From positions 1 to 33,627 of the forward strand of contig JAURKO010000141.1 in assembly GCA_030831705.1 (NCBI GenBank): DNA of 33,627 bases. Direction: 5' to 3'. Numbering within the stretch: position 1 is the stretch's first letter; every line of letters begins with the position of its first letter. Shown one piece after another: positions 1-8,654 of the stretch. The notes beneath the pieces are model-generated. The model worked only from the letters and a program-made list of their open reading frames with translations, ran no database searches and had not been told where the DNA came from. Made by a program: the position numbers and the translations under genes. The stretch comes from Daejeonella sp. Lineage in GTDB: Bacteria > Bacteroidota > Bacteroidia > Sphingobacteriales > Sphingobacteriaceae.

Positions 1-960
1 ATACTCTTCTATCAGGTATTCTCCAACTAATCCGGCATGCCAAGAAGTTCCGCAGGCAACAATTATAATCCGGTCAATACTTTTTAGTTTTTCTGTATAT
101 TCTTTAATGCCGCCCAGCTGGACATAACCCTCGGCAGGATATATGCGACCTCTCATACAGTCTTTAATAGACCTCGGCTGTTCAAAAATCTCTTTAAGCA
201 TGAAATGGTCAAATCCCCCTTTTTCAAGCATTTCGAGTTTTAGCTCCAGTTCTTGAACGTAGGGAATTTGAATAGTATTGTCAATATTTTTTATCAATAT
301 TTCATCTCTATCAATAAAAGCAATTTCGTTATCATTCAGGTAAATCACGTTTTTAGTATATTCTATGATTGGGGAAGCATCAGAGGCAATAAAATATTCA
401 CCTTTTCCAACTCCAAGGACCATAGGGCTACCCTTGCGTGCAGCAATTAATTCATCAGGTTTATCCTGATCCATTATCACAATGGCATAAGCACCAATCA
501 CTTTATCGAGTGCAATTCTGACTGCCTCCCTAATGTCAAGGGCAGTCTGTGATTGGATATCTTCAATTAAATGTATCAGAACTTCAGTATCTGTATCACT
601 ATTAAAAATATGCCCTCTTGACAATAATGTTGCTTTCAGGCTGGAGTAGTTTTCTATAATTCCGTTGTGGATAATCGCAAGGCTACCATTACCAGATGTA
701 TGAGGATGTGAATTGCGGTCTGATGGTTCGCCATGTGTTGCCCAACGAGTATGGCCCATGCCCATAGTTCCATAAAGGTTTTTCCCTTCTACGGAACGCT
801 TTAGATCGCTTACTTTTCCGGCTTTTTTATAGATATTCAGATTGCCATTCATAAGCGCCACTCCAGCGCTGTCATATCCTCTATACTCCAGTCTTTGGAG
901 TCCTTTGATAATTATAGGCCAGGCATCACGATGTCCGATGTAACCAACAATTCCACACAT
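1..960 (-). CDS. glmS: Glutamine--fructose-6-phosphate aminotransferase, N-terminal part (truncated at window start)
   Basis: Reverse complement from 960 reads ATG TGT GGA ATT GTT GGT TAC ATC (MCGIVGYI), the N-terminal Cys nucleophile of class-II GATase/GlmS; open through position 1 (320 codons). Confidence 0.93.
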   Translation of the reverse strand, partial: MCGIVGYIGHRDAWPIIIKGLQRLEYRGYDSAGVALMNGNLNIYKKAGKVSDLKRSVEGKNLYGTMGMGHTRWATHGEPSDRNSHPHTSGNGSLAIIHNGIIENYSSLKATLLSRGHIFNSDTDTEVLIHLIEDIQSQTALDIREAVRIALDKVIGAYAIVIMDQDKPDELIAARKGSPMVLGVGKGEYFIASDASPIIEYTKNVIYLNDNEIAFIDRDEILIKNIDNTIQIPYVQELELKLEMLEKGGFDHFMLKEIFEQPRSIKDCMRGRIYPAEGYVQLGGIKEYTEKLKSIDRIIIVACGTSWHAGLVGEYLIEEY

Positions 961-1205
961 AATTATAATTTAATTTAACGAAACTTAATATTTTAAAATC
1001 TCACACCTACCTGTCGATAGGCAGGGAAACATAGTTTTTAAACTTTGATTCTAGCTATGTGATTTACAAGCTATGTGTCCTTTAAAGCGAAGTTTAGGTC
1101 AATCCTATGTGGTTAGATATTGATCTTTAGACATCTTTATATCGAACTCACGTTAATTTAATAAAACTAATACTTTGCGGGAAGTAAATATGAATTTGAT
1201 GGGGC

Positions 1206-2585
1206 TTAATTAATTTTGCTGTATATAATTCTGAGCTTCATTTGATAGCTCAATCCTGATTTTCCACTTCCAAGTATAGACCCGCCTGCAGTACTTCCTG
1301 AAACTACCGGACCAACCGATCGATTGTAATCGGCATTGACTGGCGCAATAAAGGTGTCGTATTGTTTTAACTTACCTTTTAGGATGTCCTGTATATAGCT
1401 TGTGATTTGAAATTTGTATTGATTTTTATTTGAGTCATAAAAACCGCCAAAATCAGCATCAGTTAAAGAAAATGCTGCTTCTGTGCTAAAATCAGGTATG
1501 AATTGTCTCTGACTTGCAATGTCAGTGCGGTACATGATTAGTCTCGAAGCGGGTTTAAATCCGTCTGATCTGCCAATAACAGATACAATTAGCTCTGCTT
1601 TATTGATGGTAATATTTCCAAGATTTTTTAGTTTCTCAATATGGGGAAAGCGAATCTTTGTGCGAAGTCCTGCCAATCCTTGAACATAAGTAATATTCTG
1701 TTGGCTGGTACTATTCAAATTTGCAGGTATAGCGGTACCGGTGTAGTCATGTTTAAAGTCGGCGATTACAGGTAACGTGTTATTGACAATCGGAAATTTG
1801 TGCAATACTGTATCAGTTGTCGCCCCATTTTGACTTTTATAATAAATTTCCAGTTTGCTCGAGTCGGTTAGATTGAAGAATGCTATCCCCCCCGGACCTG
1901 TACTCTGTGCTTTATTAATGGTGAGATAAAATCCTTTGACTGCTTTGTTTAGGAGGTCATTGCTACTTAAAGTAGTGGTGCTGGCATTAAGAAAGTTTGT
2001 AGTAACAAAATTTGAATTGATTGGAATTCGCATTTGGGGTGGCTTACTTACTGTTTTATCTGGCTTCCCTGTCACAATTTCATTGATTCGTACGCTGTCC
2101 CTGATACTAAATCTAAGTCTCCTACTACCAATTACAGTAGATGCATAGCTTTGAGGCTGCGTATTATAATATTGAACGGAGGTACTTAATGGATTATTTA
2201 GCTGATGAACATCAACTTGAAAATTCGATGTGCTATCACCGTAAAATTCATTAGCATAATAGAGCACCAGTACTGCCGAATCTAATACCGGTAATGTTCC
2301 GAAAGAAAGCCCGGGAGGATCCATAGTCAGGGACATTGCAATATTCGCAGTTGTTTTTCCGAAAATGGGATCAATAAAATGCCCAAGAGGATACTTAGAT
2401 AAGGTATTGGTAACCATGGTATCATCCTTTGCCGTGAAGGATACTAAAGTTATTGTATCTGTAAAAGTACCCGTAACTGCCGTAGAAGGGTCAACCTCAA
2501 GTCCGATAGAATCTGTGTTCTGGCAGCTACTTAAAATAAAAAGACTTATCAACAAGGTTAATAAGTCTAGTTTGTATAATTTCAT
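1206..2585 (-). CDS. DUF4270-type lipoprotein
   Basis: 459 aa, signal peptide with lipobox (LFILSSC|Q), beta-rich Bacteroidota lipoprotein; resembles DUF4270 proteins by motif memory. Confidence 0.8.
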   Translation of the reverse strand: MKLYKLDLLTLLISLFILSSCQNTDSIGLEVDPSTAVTGTFTDTITLVSFTAKDDTMVTNTLSKYPLGHFIDPIFGKTTANIAMSLTMDPPGLSFGTLPVLDSAVLVLYYANEFYGDSTSNFQVDVHQLNNPLSTSVQYYNTQPQSYASTVIGSRRLRFSIRDSVRINEIVTGKPDKTVSKPPQMRIPINSNFVTTNFLNASTTTLSSNDLLNKAVKGFYLTINKAQSTGPGGIAFFNLTDSSKLEIYYKSQNGATTDTVLHKFPIVNNTLPVIADFKHDYTGTAIPANLNSTSQQNITYVQGLAGLRTKIRFPHIEKLKNLGNITINKAELIVSVIGRSDGFKPASRLIMYRTDIASQRQFIPDFSTEAAFSLTDADFGGFYDSNKNQYKFQITSYIQDILKGKLKQYDTFIAPVNADYNRSVGPVVSGSTAGGSILGSGKSGLSYQMKLRIIYSKIN

Positions 2586-2673
2586 CCGTATTACATTAAA
2601 TTTTAAAAGCTTGCAGACTCTTTACAACTCCTGGTAATTCCTCCTTATTTTTATTAGGTCTGCTTATTTACAA

Positions 2674-3498
2674 TTAAATTAATGAAACTAATTCCTCAGT
2701 AACAATTTCTTCGTAAAGGTTGTAATAATTTTCGTAATCTGCAGTGGAATTGAATTCTAAAAGCGGTTTATTGCATTTTTTAACAAACTTTAACACTTCT
2801 TCGTTAATATTTTCACAAGCACATACTACCGCATCAGAATAGGAGATTGCTCCAAGATTCAAAGCTGTATTAGTGGCACGAGAATAAATATCAGTATGAT
2901 CTGCATTCATTCCATTCATAATTGCTTTGGTAGCAAATTCAGAACTAAGTGAATTATCAAAATTATCATCATATACAGAGTAAACAACTTTTGCGTTTTT
3001 AAAAGCTGGATCATCTTTATATAAAGTTTTTAAATAAGCAGGTACAAGTGCGCTCATCCAGCCATGACAATGAACTATATCAGGAGACCAGCCTAATTTT
3101 TTTACAGTTTCTAGAGCTCCTTTACAGAAAAATATGGTTCTTTCATCGTTGTCGGCATAGAACTTATTGTTGTTATCTGTAAAGACATGCTTTCTCTGAA
3201 AGTATTCTTCATTATCAAGGAAATAAACCTGCATTCTGGCAGAAGGAATAGAGGCAACCTTTATAATTAATGGATTGTCGTTATCATTTATCATGATATT
3301 CATACCTGAAAGCCGGATTACTTCATGTAATCTGTTGCGTCGTTCGTTAATATTGCCGAAACGTGGCATTAGAATCCGGATTTCAAATCCCTTATCCTGC
3401 ATCGCCTGAGGCAAGTGGCGGGTAATTTCGGAAATTTTGGTAAGTTCAAGGAAAGGCGACATCTCATGCGTAATAAAAAGAATCTTCGTTTTTGCCAT
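2674..3498 (-). CDS. Glycogen/starch synthase-like protein, GT5 N-terminal domain only
   Basis: Internal Met16 of the ORF (MAKTKILFITHEMSPFLELTKISE) matches a GlgA-like N-terminus; 'DIVHCHGWMSALVPAYLKT' is GT5-like; no C-terminal GT-B domain. Confidence 0.82.
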   Translation of the reverse strand: MAKTKILFITHEMSPFLELTKISEITRHLPQAMQDKGFEIRILMPRFGNINERRNRLHEVIRLSGMNIMINDNDNPLIIKVASIPSARMQVYFLDNEEYFQRKHVFTDNNNKFYADNDERTIFFCKGALETVKKLGWSPDIVHCHGWMSALVPAYLKTLYKDDPAFKNAKVVYSVYDDNFDNSLSSEFATKAIMNGMNADHTDIYSRATNTALNLGAISYSDAVVCACENINEEVLKFVKKCNKPLLEFNSTADYENYYNLYEEIVTEELVSLI

Positions 3499-3644
3499 CT
3501 CCGGTCTGATTAATTTAAGTGTAAGAAATTTTTCGAACCACAAATGTAAGCATTATCTTATAAAATATCAATGAATTAGGTAAGTTGTTTTGGTTGTGTT
3601 TAACTAAATAACCATTTTTGACTGCATTTAAATCAAATTGTAAT

Positions 3645-4499
3645 TTGAAAATCTTTAATAAAAGGGAAGATATACACCATCATCTGAATAATTTAAGGTC
3701 AGCAGGTAAATCCATTGGATTTGTTCCGACTATGGGTGCATTGCATGCCGGCCATCTATCCTTAATAGAGGCAGCCCGCAACAAGACTGATGTGGTAGTT
3801 TGCAGTATTTTTGTAAATCCAACCCAGTTTAATGACAAAAAAGATTTAGAGAATTATCCGAGGACATTAAAGGAAGATCTCGAAAAATTGAGAGCTTTTA
3901 AGTGCGATATATTGTTTTTGCCAGAAGTAGAAGAAATGTATAATAGTTCGGAAATCTGGAAAATCAGTCTGGGTGATCTGGATAAGATACTTGAAGGAAA
4001 AATAAGACCAGGTCATTATCAGGGGGTGACGCAAATCGTAAACAAATTGTTTGATACGCTAAAACCAGACTTTGCTTTTTTTGGCCAAAAAGATTACCAG
4101 CAGGTAATGGTAATTTCCCATATGGTGAGAAAGATGAAGATCGATGTCAAAATTGTTGTTTGTCCCATCATCAGAGAAATGGATGGTTTGGCAATGAGTT
4201 CCAGGAATGTTTATCTCTCACCCGAAGAAAGAATCCAGTCGCTTGCATTATACCATGCGTTAACATTGGCTCAAAACTTATTCGAAACGCAATCTATTGT
4301 TGAGACAAAAAAAAGGGTAAGATCTTTTCTTGATTCATGCCCTGGAATAGAGACCGAATATTTTGAAATTTTTAATGCTCGTACATTTAAGCCTCTCAAC
4401 TCAAAGAACGCAGAAGTAACCATCGCTCTGATAGCAGCCAAAATTGGGAAAATCAGGATCATAGATAATATGTACCTGAATAAAGGAAATTCACATTGA
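3645..4499 (+). CDS. panC: Pantoate--beta-alanine ligase
   Basis: MGALHAGHLSLI, FVNPTQFN, FFGQKDYQQ, MSSRN motifs. Start uncertain: the ORF track uses TTG 3618; TTG 3645 (MKIFNKRED) fits the family N-terminus better. Confidence 0.93.
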   Translation: MKIFNKREDIHHHLNNLRSAGKSIGFVPTMGALHAGHLSLIEAARNKTDVVVCSIFVNPTQFNDKKDLENYPRTLKEDLEKLRAFKCDILFLPEVEEMYNSSEIWKISLGDLDKILEGKIRPGHYQGVTQIVNKLFDTLKPDFAFFGQKDYQQVMVISHMVRKMKIDVKIVVCPIIREMDGLAMSSRNVYLSPEERIQSLALYHALTLAQNLFETQSIVETKKRVRSFLDSCPGIETEYFEIFNARTFKPLNSKNAEVTIALIAAKIGKIRIIDNMYLNKGNSH

Positions 4500-5494
4500 G
4501 AATTTTACCAAAAAATTGGGTCAGATATCTAATTGTTCTGACACTTGGAATTTTATTGCTTTACTTAGCTTTTAAAGGGCAAGACCTCAACAAAATGATT
4601 TCTGATTTACAGAAGGCGAATTTTGAATGGGTAATTCTTTCCATCATAATAATTTTGATAGCTCATTTTCTCAGAGCATACAGATGGAATTTGATGATCG
4701 GCTCGCTTGGTCATGGTACACCTTCTTTAATGAAGACTTTTCATGCGTTAATTATGGGATATCTTGCCAATCTGGCTTTCCCGCGCATGGGGGAGTTGGC
4801 GAGGTGCACAGCGCTAAATAAATCTGACAAAATTCCTGTAACAAAGCTTTTAGGTACAGTGATTGCAGAACGTGTAGTTGATTTATTGATGCTGGGCTTA
4901 ATATTTTTACTCGCTATTTTGTTAGAGTTTAAATCATTATCTGGATTTTTAAACGAGCATGTACTGAGCAAGTTTAGTGGTAGGATAGGAGAAATTATCT
5001 TGATTATGTTAGGATTAATTCTCCTTTCTGTGAGTAGTACCTTCTTAGTAATTATGATTAAAAAAAGAAAATGGGGATTCACCGAGCCTATCTTTCATTT
5101 TTTTTCAGGTATGAAAGCAGGAATTCTAACTTTAAAAAGATTGGATAATAAAGCAGGATTTCTGCTCAGTTCGGTATTGATATGGGTGCTCTACGGACTT
5201 TCTTCATACTTCTGTTTTTTTGCTCTGAACGCTACTTCATCTCTGGGCCCGGGAGCCGCTCTCTCAACTTTAGTATTTGGAAGTCTTGCAATGATTGCTC
5301 CAGTCCAGGGAGGAATAGGCGCATTTCACTGGATGGTCTCAGAGGGTTTGCTAGCATATGGTATATCCAAAACTGATGGACTTTCTTACGCGTTGTTAGT
5401 TCATACAAGTCAAACAATAATTATCCTTTTTATTGGTTCATTAAGTTTAATTTTGTTTCTAAAGGAATCTAATCGTAAACAATCCAATGAGTAG
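4496..5494 (+). CDS. Lysylphosphatidylglycerol synthase TM-domain / UPF0104 flippase-like membrane protein
   Basis: 332 aa polytopic protein with 'AHFLRAYRWNLMIGSLG' and 'PRMGELARCTAL' motifs; TTG start overlapping the panC stop (TTGA). Confidence 0.85.
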   Translation: MRILPKNWVRYLIVLTLGILLLYLAFKGQDLNKMISDLQKANFEWVILSIIIILIAHFLRAYRWNLMIGSLGHGTPSLMKTFHALIMGYLANLAFPRMGELARCTALNKSDKIPVTKLLGTVIAERVVDLLMLGLIFLLAILLEFKSLSGFLNEHVLSKFSGRIGEIILIMLGLILLSVSSTFLVIMIKKRKWGFTEPIFHFFSGMKAGILTLKRLDNKAGFLLSSVLIWVLYGLSSYFCFFALNATSSLGPGAALSTLVFGSLAMIAPVQGGIGAFHWMVSEGLLAYGISKTDGLSYALLVHTSQTIIILFIGSLSLILFLKESNRKQSNE

Positions 5495-5981
5495 GCTAGA
5501 AAACATTAAAAATAAGATCTATACTCAGGCAGACTTAAAGGCCATACTGAATGTTTGGCGTTTGCTCGAAAAGAAAATAGTTTTTACAAATGGATGCTTT
5601 GATCTTTTACATCTGGGGCACATAGATTATTTATCAAAGGCGGCTGATATGGGAGATAAACTGGTTATCGGACTAAATTCTGATGCTTCTGTTGCAGCCT
5701 TGAAGGGTGCTGGCAGACCTATTTCTGATCAAATTTCTAGGTCAGTATTGCTGGCTTCATTTTCCTTTGTGGATGCAGTTGTTCTATTTGATGACCCTAC
5801 TCCGATTCAGCTTATCGAATGGGTTAGGCCAGATGTTCTTGTTAAAGGCGCTGATTATACCATTGATAAGATTGCTGGTGCCGAAATGGTAATGCAGTAT
5901 GGTGGATTAGTAAAGACTATCGATTTTTTAAATGGCTATTCTACCAGCCTTATTGAGAAAAAGATAAAATCCAATCCTTAA
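5487..5981 (+). CDS. rfaE2: D-glycero-beta-D-manno-heptose 1-phosphate adenylyltransferase-like nucleotidyltransferase
   Basis: FTNGCFDLLHLGHIDYL cytidylyltransferase HxGH motif, VKGADY, STSLIEKI-like C-terminus. Confidence 0.88.
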   Translation: MSRLENIKNKIYTQADLKAILNVWRLLEKKIVFTNGCFDLLHLGHIDYLSKAADMGDKLVIGLNSDASVAALKGAGRPISDQISRSVLLASFSFVDAVVLFDDPTPIQLIEWVRPDVLVKGADYTIDKIAGAEMVMQYGGLVKTIDFLNGYSTSLIEKKIKSNP

Positions 5982-6123
5982 TTATCAATTGAGTATCATA
6001 ATTCAAAAAAATAAGGTGCTTTCCTTGATCCTGGCTATAATTATCACAAATATTTCTTAATATTAACGTTAGACCAATTACTGATTACGCCTAAAGATTT
6101 TTTTAGGTTAAAAACCATTTAGT

Positions 6124-7263
6124 ATGTTTTTTGAATTTACGGAAGAGCAGCTGATGATTCAGCAAGCAGCCAGAGATTTTGCTATATCAGAGTTAAAGCC
6201 TGGTGTAATAGAAAGGGATGAACACCAAAAGTTCCCATATGAACAGATCAAGAAACTAGGAGAGCTTGGTTTCATGGGTATGATGGTTGACCCAAAGTAT
6301 AATGGATCTGGGCTGGATACTATTTCCTATGTACTGGCTATGGAAGAGCTCTCGAAAATAGATGCTTCTGCTTCCGTTGTAGTTTCTGTTAATAATTCAT
6401 TGGTCTGTTTCGGACTTGAGAAATATGGTTCTGACTTTCAAAAGGAAAAATATTTGAAACCGCTTGCATCTGGAGAAAAAATAGGTGCTTTTTGCCTTTC
6501 TGAGCCCGAAGCAGGCTCTGATGCGACTTCACAGCAAACCAGCGCAATTGATATGGGGGATTATTACCTTTTGAATGGCACTAAAAACTGGATCACGAAT
6601 GGCGGAAATGCATCTACCTACCTGGTTATAGCCCAAACCAATCCCGCACAAAGGCATAAGGGAATCAACGCTTTAATTGTTGAAAAAGGTATGGCAGGTT
6701 TCACAATTGGCCCTAAAGAAAATAAACTTGGAATACGTGCATCTGACACCCATTCTCTAATGTTCACGGATGTAAAAGTTCCTAAGGAAAATCGTATCGG
6801 CGAAGAGGGATTTGGATTTTCTTTTGCTATGAAAACATTGGATGGTGGCCGGATAGGAATTGCCGCACAAGCTCTCGGAATAGCTTCGGGGGCATATGAG
6901 ATGGCTTTGCAATATTCCAAAGAACGTCGGACATTCGGAAAACCAATTTCGTCACATCAGGCAATTCAGTTTAAACTTGCAGATATGGCTACTGAAATTG
7001 AAGCTGCCAGAATGCTATGCTTAAAAGCTGCCTGGTTAAAAGACAAAGGACTACCCTATGCCCTAGCAAGCTCAATGGCTAAGCTTTTTGCCTCGCAGGT
7101 AGCAATGAAAACCACTATAGAAGCAGTACAAATTCATGGGGGTTATGGATTTGTTAAAGAATTTCACGTTGAACGACTGATGCGGGATGCAAAGATTACC
7201 CAAATTTATGAAGGAACATCTGAAATTCAACGTATTGTGATCGCCCGTGAGATTTTAAAATAG
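6124..7263 (+). CDS. Acyl-CoA dehydrogenase
   Basis: 379 aa; CLSEPEAGSDA, NGTKNWITNGG, QIHGGYGFVKEFHVERLMRDAKITQIYEGTSEIQR motifs. Confidence 0.95.
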   Translation: MFFEFTEEQLMIQQAARDFAISELKPGVIERDEHQKFPYEQIKKLGELGFMGMMVDPKYNGSGLDTISYVLAMEELSKIDASASVVVSVNNSLVCFGLEKYGSDFQKEKYLKPLASGEKIGAFCLSEPEAGSDATSQQTSAIDMGDYYLLNGTKNWITNGGNASTYLVIAQTNPAQRHKGINALIVEKGMAGFTIGPKENKLGIRASDTHSLMFTDVKVPKENRIGEEGFGFSFAMKTLDGGRIGIAAQALGIASGAYEMALQYSKERRTFGKPISSHQAIQFKLADMATEIEAARMLCLKAAWLKDKGLPYALASSMAKLFASQVAMKTTIEAVQIHGGYGFVKEFHVERLMRDAKITQIYEGTSEIQRIVIAREILK

Positions 7264-7280
7264 TTAGACAGGTTTATTCT

Positions 7281-8525
7281 ATGAACAATTACTTCAAAAT
7301 TCTAGTATACTTTTTTGTAATCAGCTGCTTTTGGGCTTGTCGGGATAACTCCGATAATCAATTAAAGACAGGAATCTGGCGAGCTACCCTGAAGACCTCC
7401 ACGGGTGCCGAAATACCTTTTAATTTTGAAGTAAGCGATTCAGCAAATCATAAATTTTTGGATGTTTTAAATGGAGATGAAAGATTCAGAGTGAATGAAA
7501 TATCAGAAGTTTCAGACTCCATAGTTATTCAGATGCCTCTCTTTGATTCTAAGATTATGGCAAAAATCGAGAATGGGTCTTTAAGCGGACAATGGATTAA
7601 AAATTTTGCAGATAGTAGTGAAGTAATGAATATAGAGGCCAAAAAAGGGCCTTCATGGAGATTTTTCAAGACAAAAACGAAGTCTGAATTTGTTGTGACA
7701 GGCCGTTGGTCTGTTACCTTTCAGGATGCAAAGACCGGTAAGTCTGTTGCTGCCATTGGTGAATTTATACAGCAGGAAGGCCGTCTTCTTGGTACTTTTT
7801 TGACCAGTACAGGCGATTACCGCTTTCTTGAAGGAACTGTTGCAGGTAATAAATTTTATCTGTCATGTTTCGATGGCAGTCACGCCTTTCTGTTTACAGG
7901 TAAATTGTTGGATAATAACACTATAGTGGATGGGAATTTTTATTCCGGACTTTCTGCTGTTCAAACATGGACTGCTAAGCGGGATGAAAAAGCACTCCTT
8001 CCTGATGCTTATACCATAACATCTCTGAAGGATGGATTTGATTCTATAGATTTTTCTTTTCCTGATCTGAATGGTAAAAAGGTATCTCTGTCTGATTCAA
8101 AATTTAAAAATAAAGTTGTTTTGGTGCAATTCTTTGGATCATGGTGTCCAAATTGTATGGATGAAACTGCCTATTTAGTTCCATTCTATAAAAAGTACCG
8201 TGAAAAAGGGCTTGAAATTGTTGCTCTGGCTTATGAACGTACTTCTGATTATGAACGTTCAAAACAAAATGTTTTACGATTTCGCAAAAGGTTTGGCGTT
8301 CCATATGACATGTTGATTACCGGATATACCAATGACAAAGCTGAAGTGGCTAAAAGTTTACCCATGTTAAAGAGTTTTATGGGCTTTCCAACATTGATTA
8401 TTATCGATAAAAACGGTAAGGTGAGAAAAATACATACCGGTTTCAGCGGACCAGGTACTGGGGTTCATTATGCTGAATTTAAAAATGAATTCGAAAAAAC
8501 AATTGATAATTTATTACTTGAGTAA
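7281..8525 (+). CDS. TlpA-family thioredoxin lipoprotein
   Basis: Lipobox 'SCFWAC'; C-terminal thioredoxin fold with GSWCPNC active site and 'GFPTLIIIDKNGKV'. Confidence 0.88.
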   Translation: MNNYFKILVYFFVISCFWACRDNSDNQLKTGIWRATLKTSTGAEIPFNFEVSDSANHKFLDVLNGDERFRVNEISEVSDSIVIQMPLFDSKIMAKIENGSLSGQWIKNFADSSEVMNIEAKKGPSWRFFKTKTKSEFVVTGRWSVTFQDAKTGKSVAAIGEFIQQEGRLLGTFLTSTGDYRFLEGTVAGNKFYLSCFDGSHAFLFTGKLLDNNTIVDGNFYSGLSAVQTWTAKRDEKALLPDAYTITSLKDGFDSIDFSFPDLNGKKVSLSDSKFKNKVVLVQFFGSWCPNCMDETAYLVPFYKKYREKGLEIVALAYERTSDYERSKQNVLRFRKRFGVPYDMLITGYTNDKAEVAKSLPMLKSFMGFPTLIIIDKNGKVRKIHTGFSGPGTGVHYAEFKNEFEKTIDNLLLE

Positions 8526-8654
8526 CAGGGGAATCTGTCTCACTAATAGCAATAGAAAAGCGTTTGCAATTCACGGAATCCTGTTAAAACAGCATTAAAA
8601 AACCAATACTTACGTATTAAAACTCCAAATTCACCAGAAAAGAAATTCCTGCTT

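Noticed and set aside
253-450. Plus-strand 65-aa ORF inside the glmS region
   Set aside because: Antisense shadow of the conserved glmS frame; no recognisable protein features.
1030-1105. Repeated CTATGTG words between glmS and the DUF4270 gene
   Set aside because: Short, irregularly spaced, AT-rich; not enough to call a regulatory array.
6084-6110. CCTAAA...TTTAGG hairpin before the acyl-CoA dehydrogenase
   Set aside because: Only a 6-bp AT-rich stem; could be chance.
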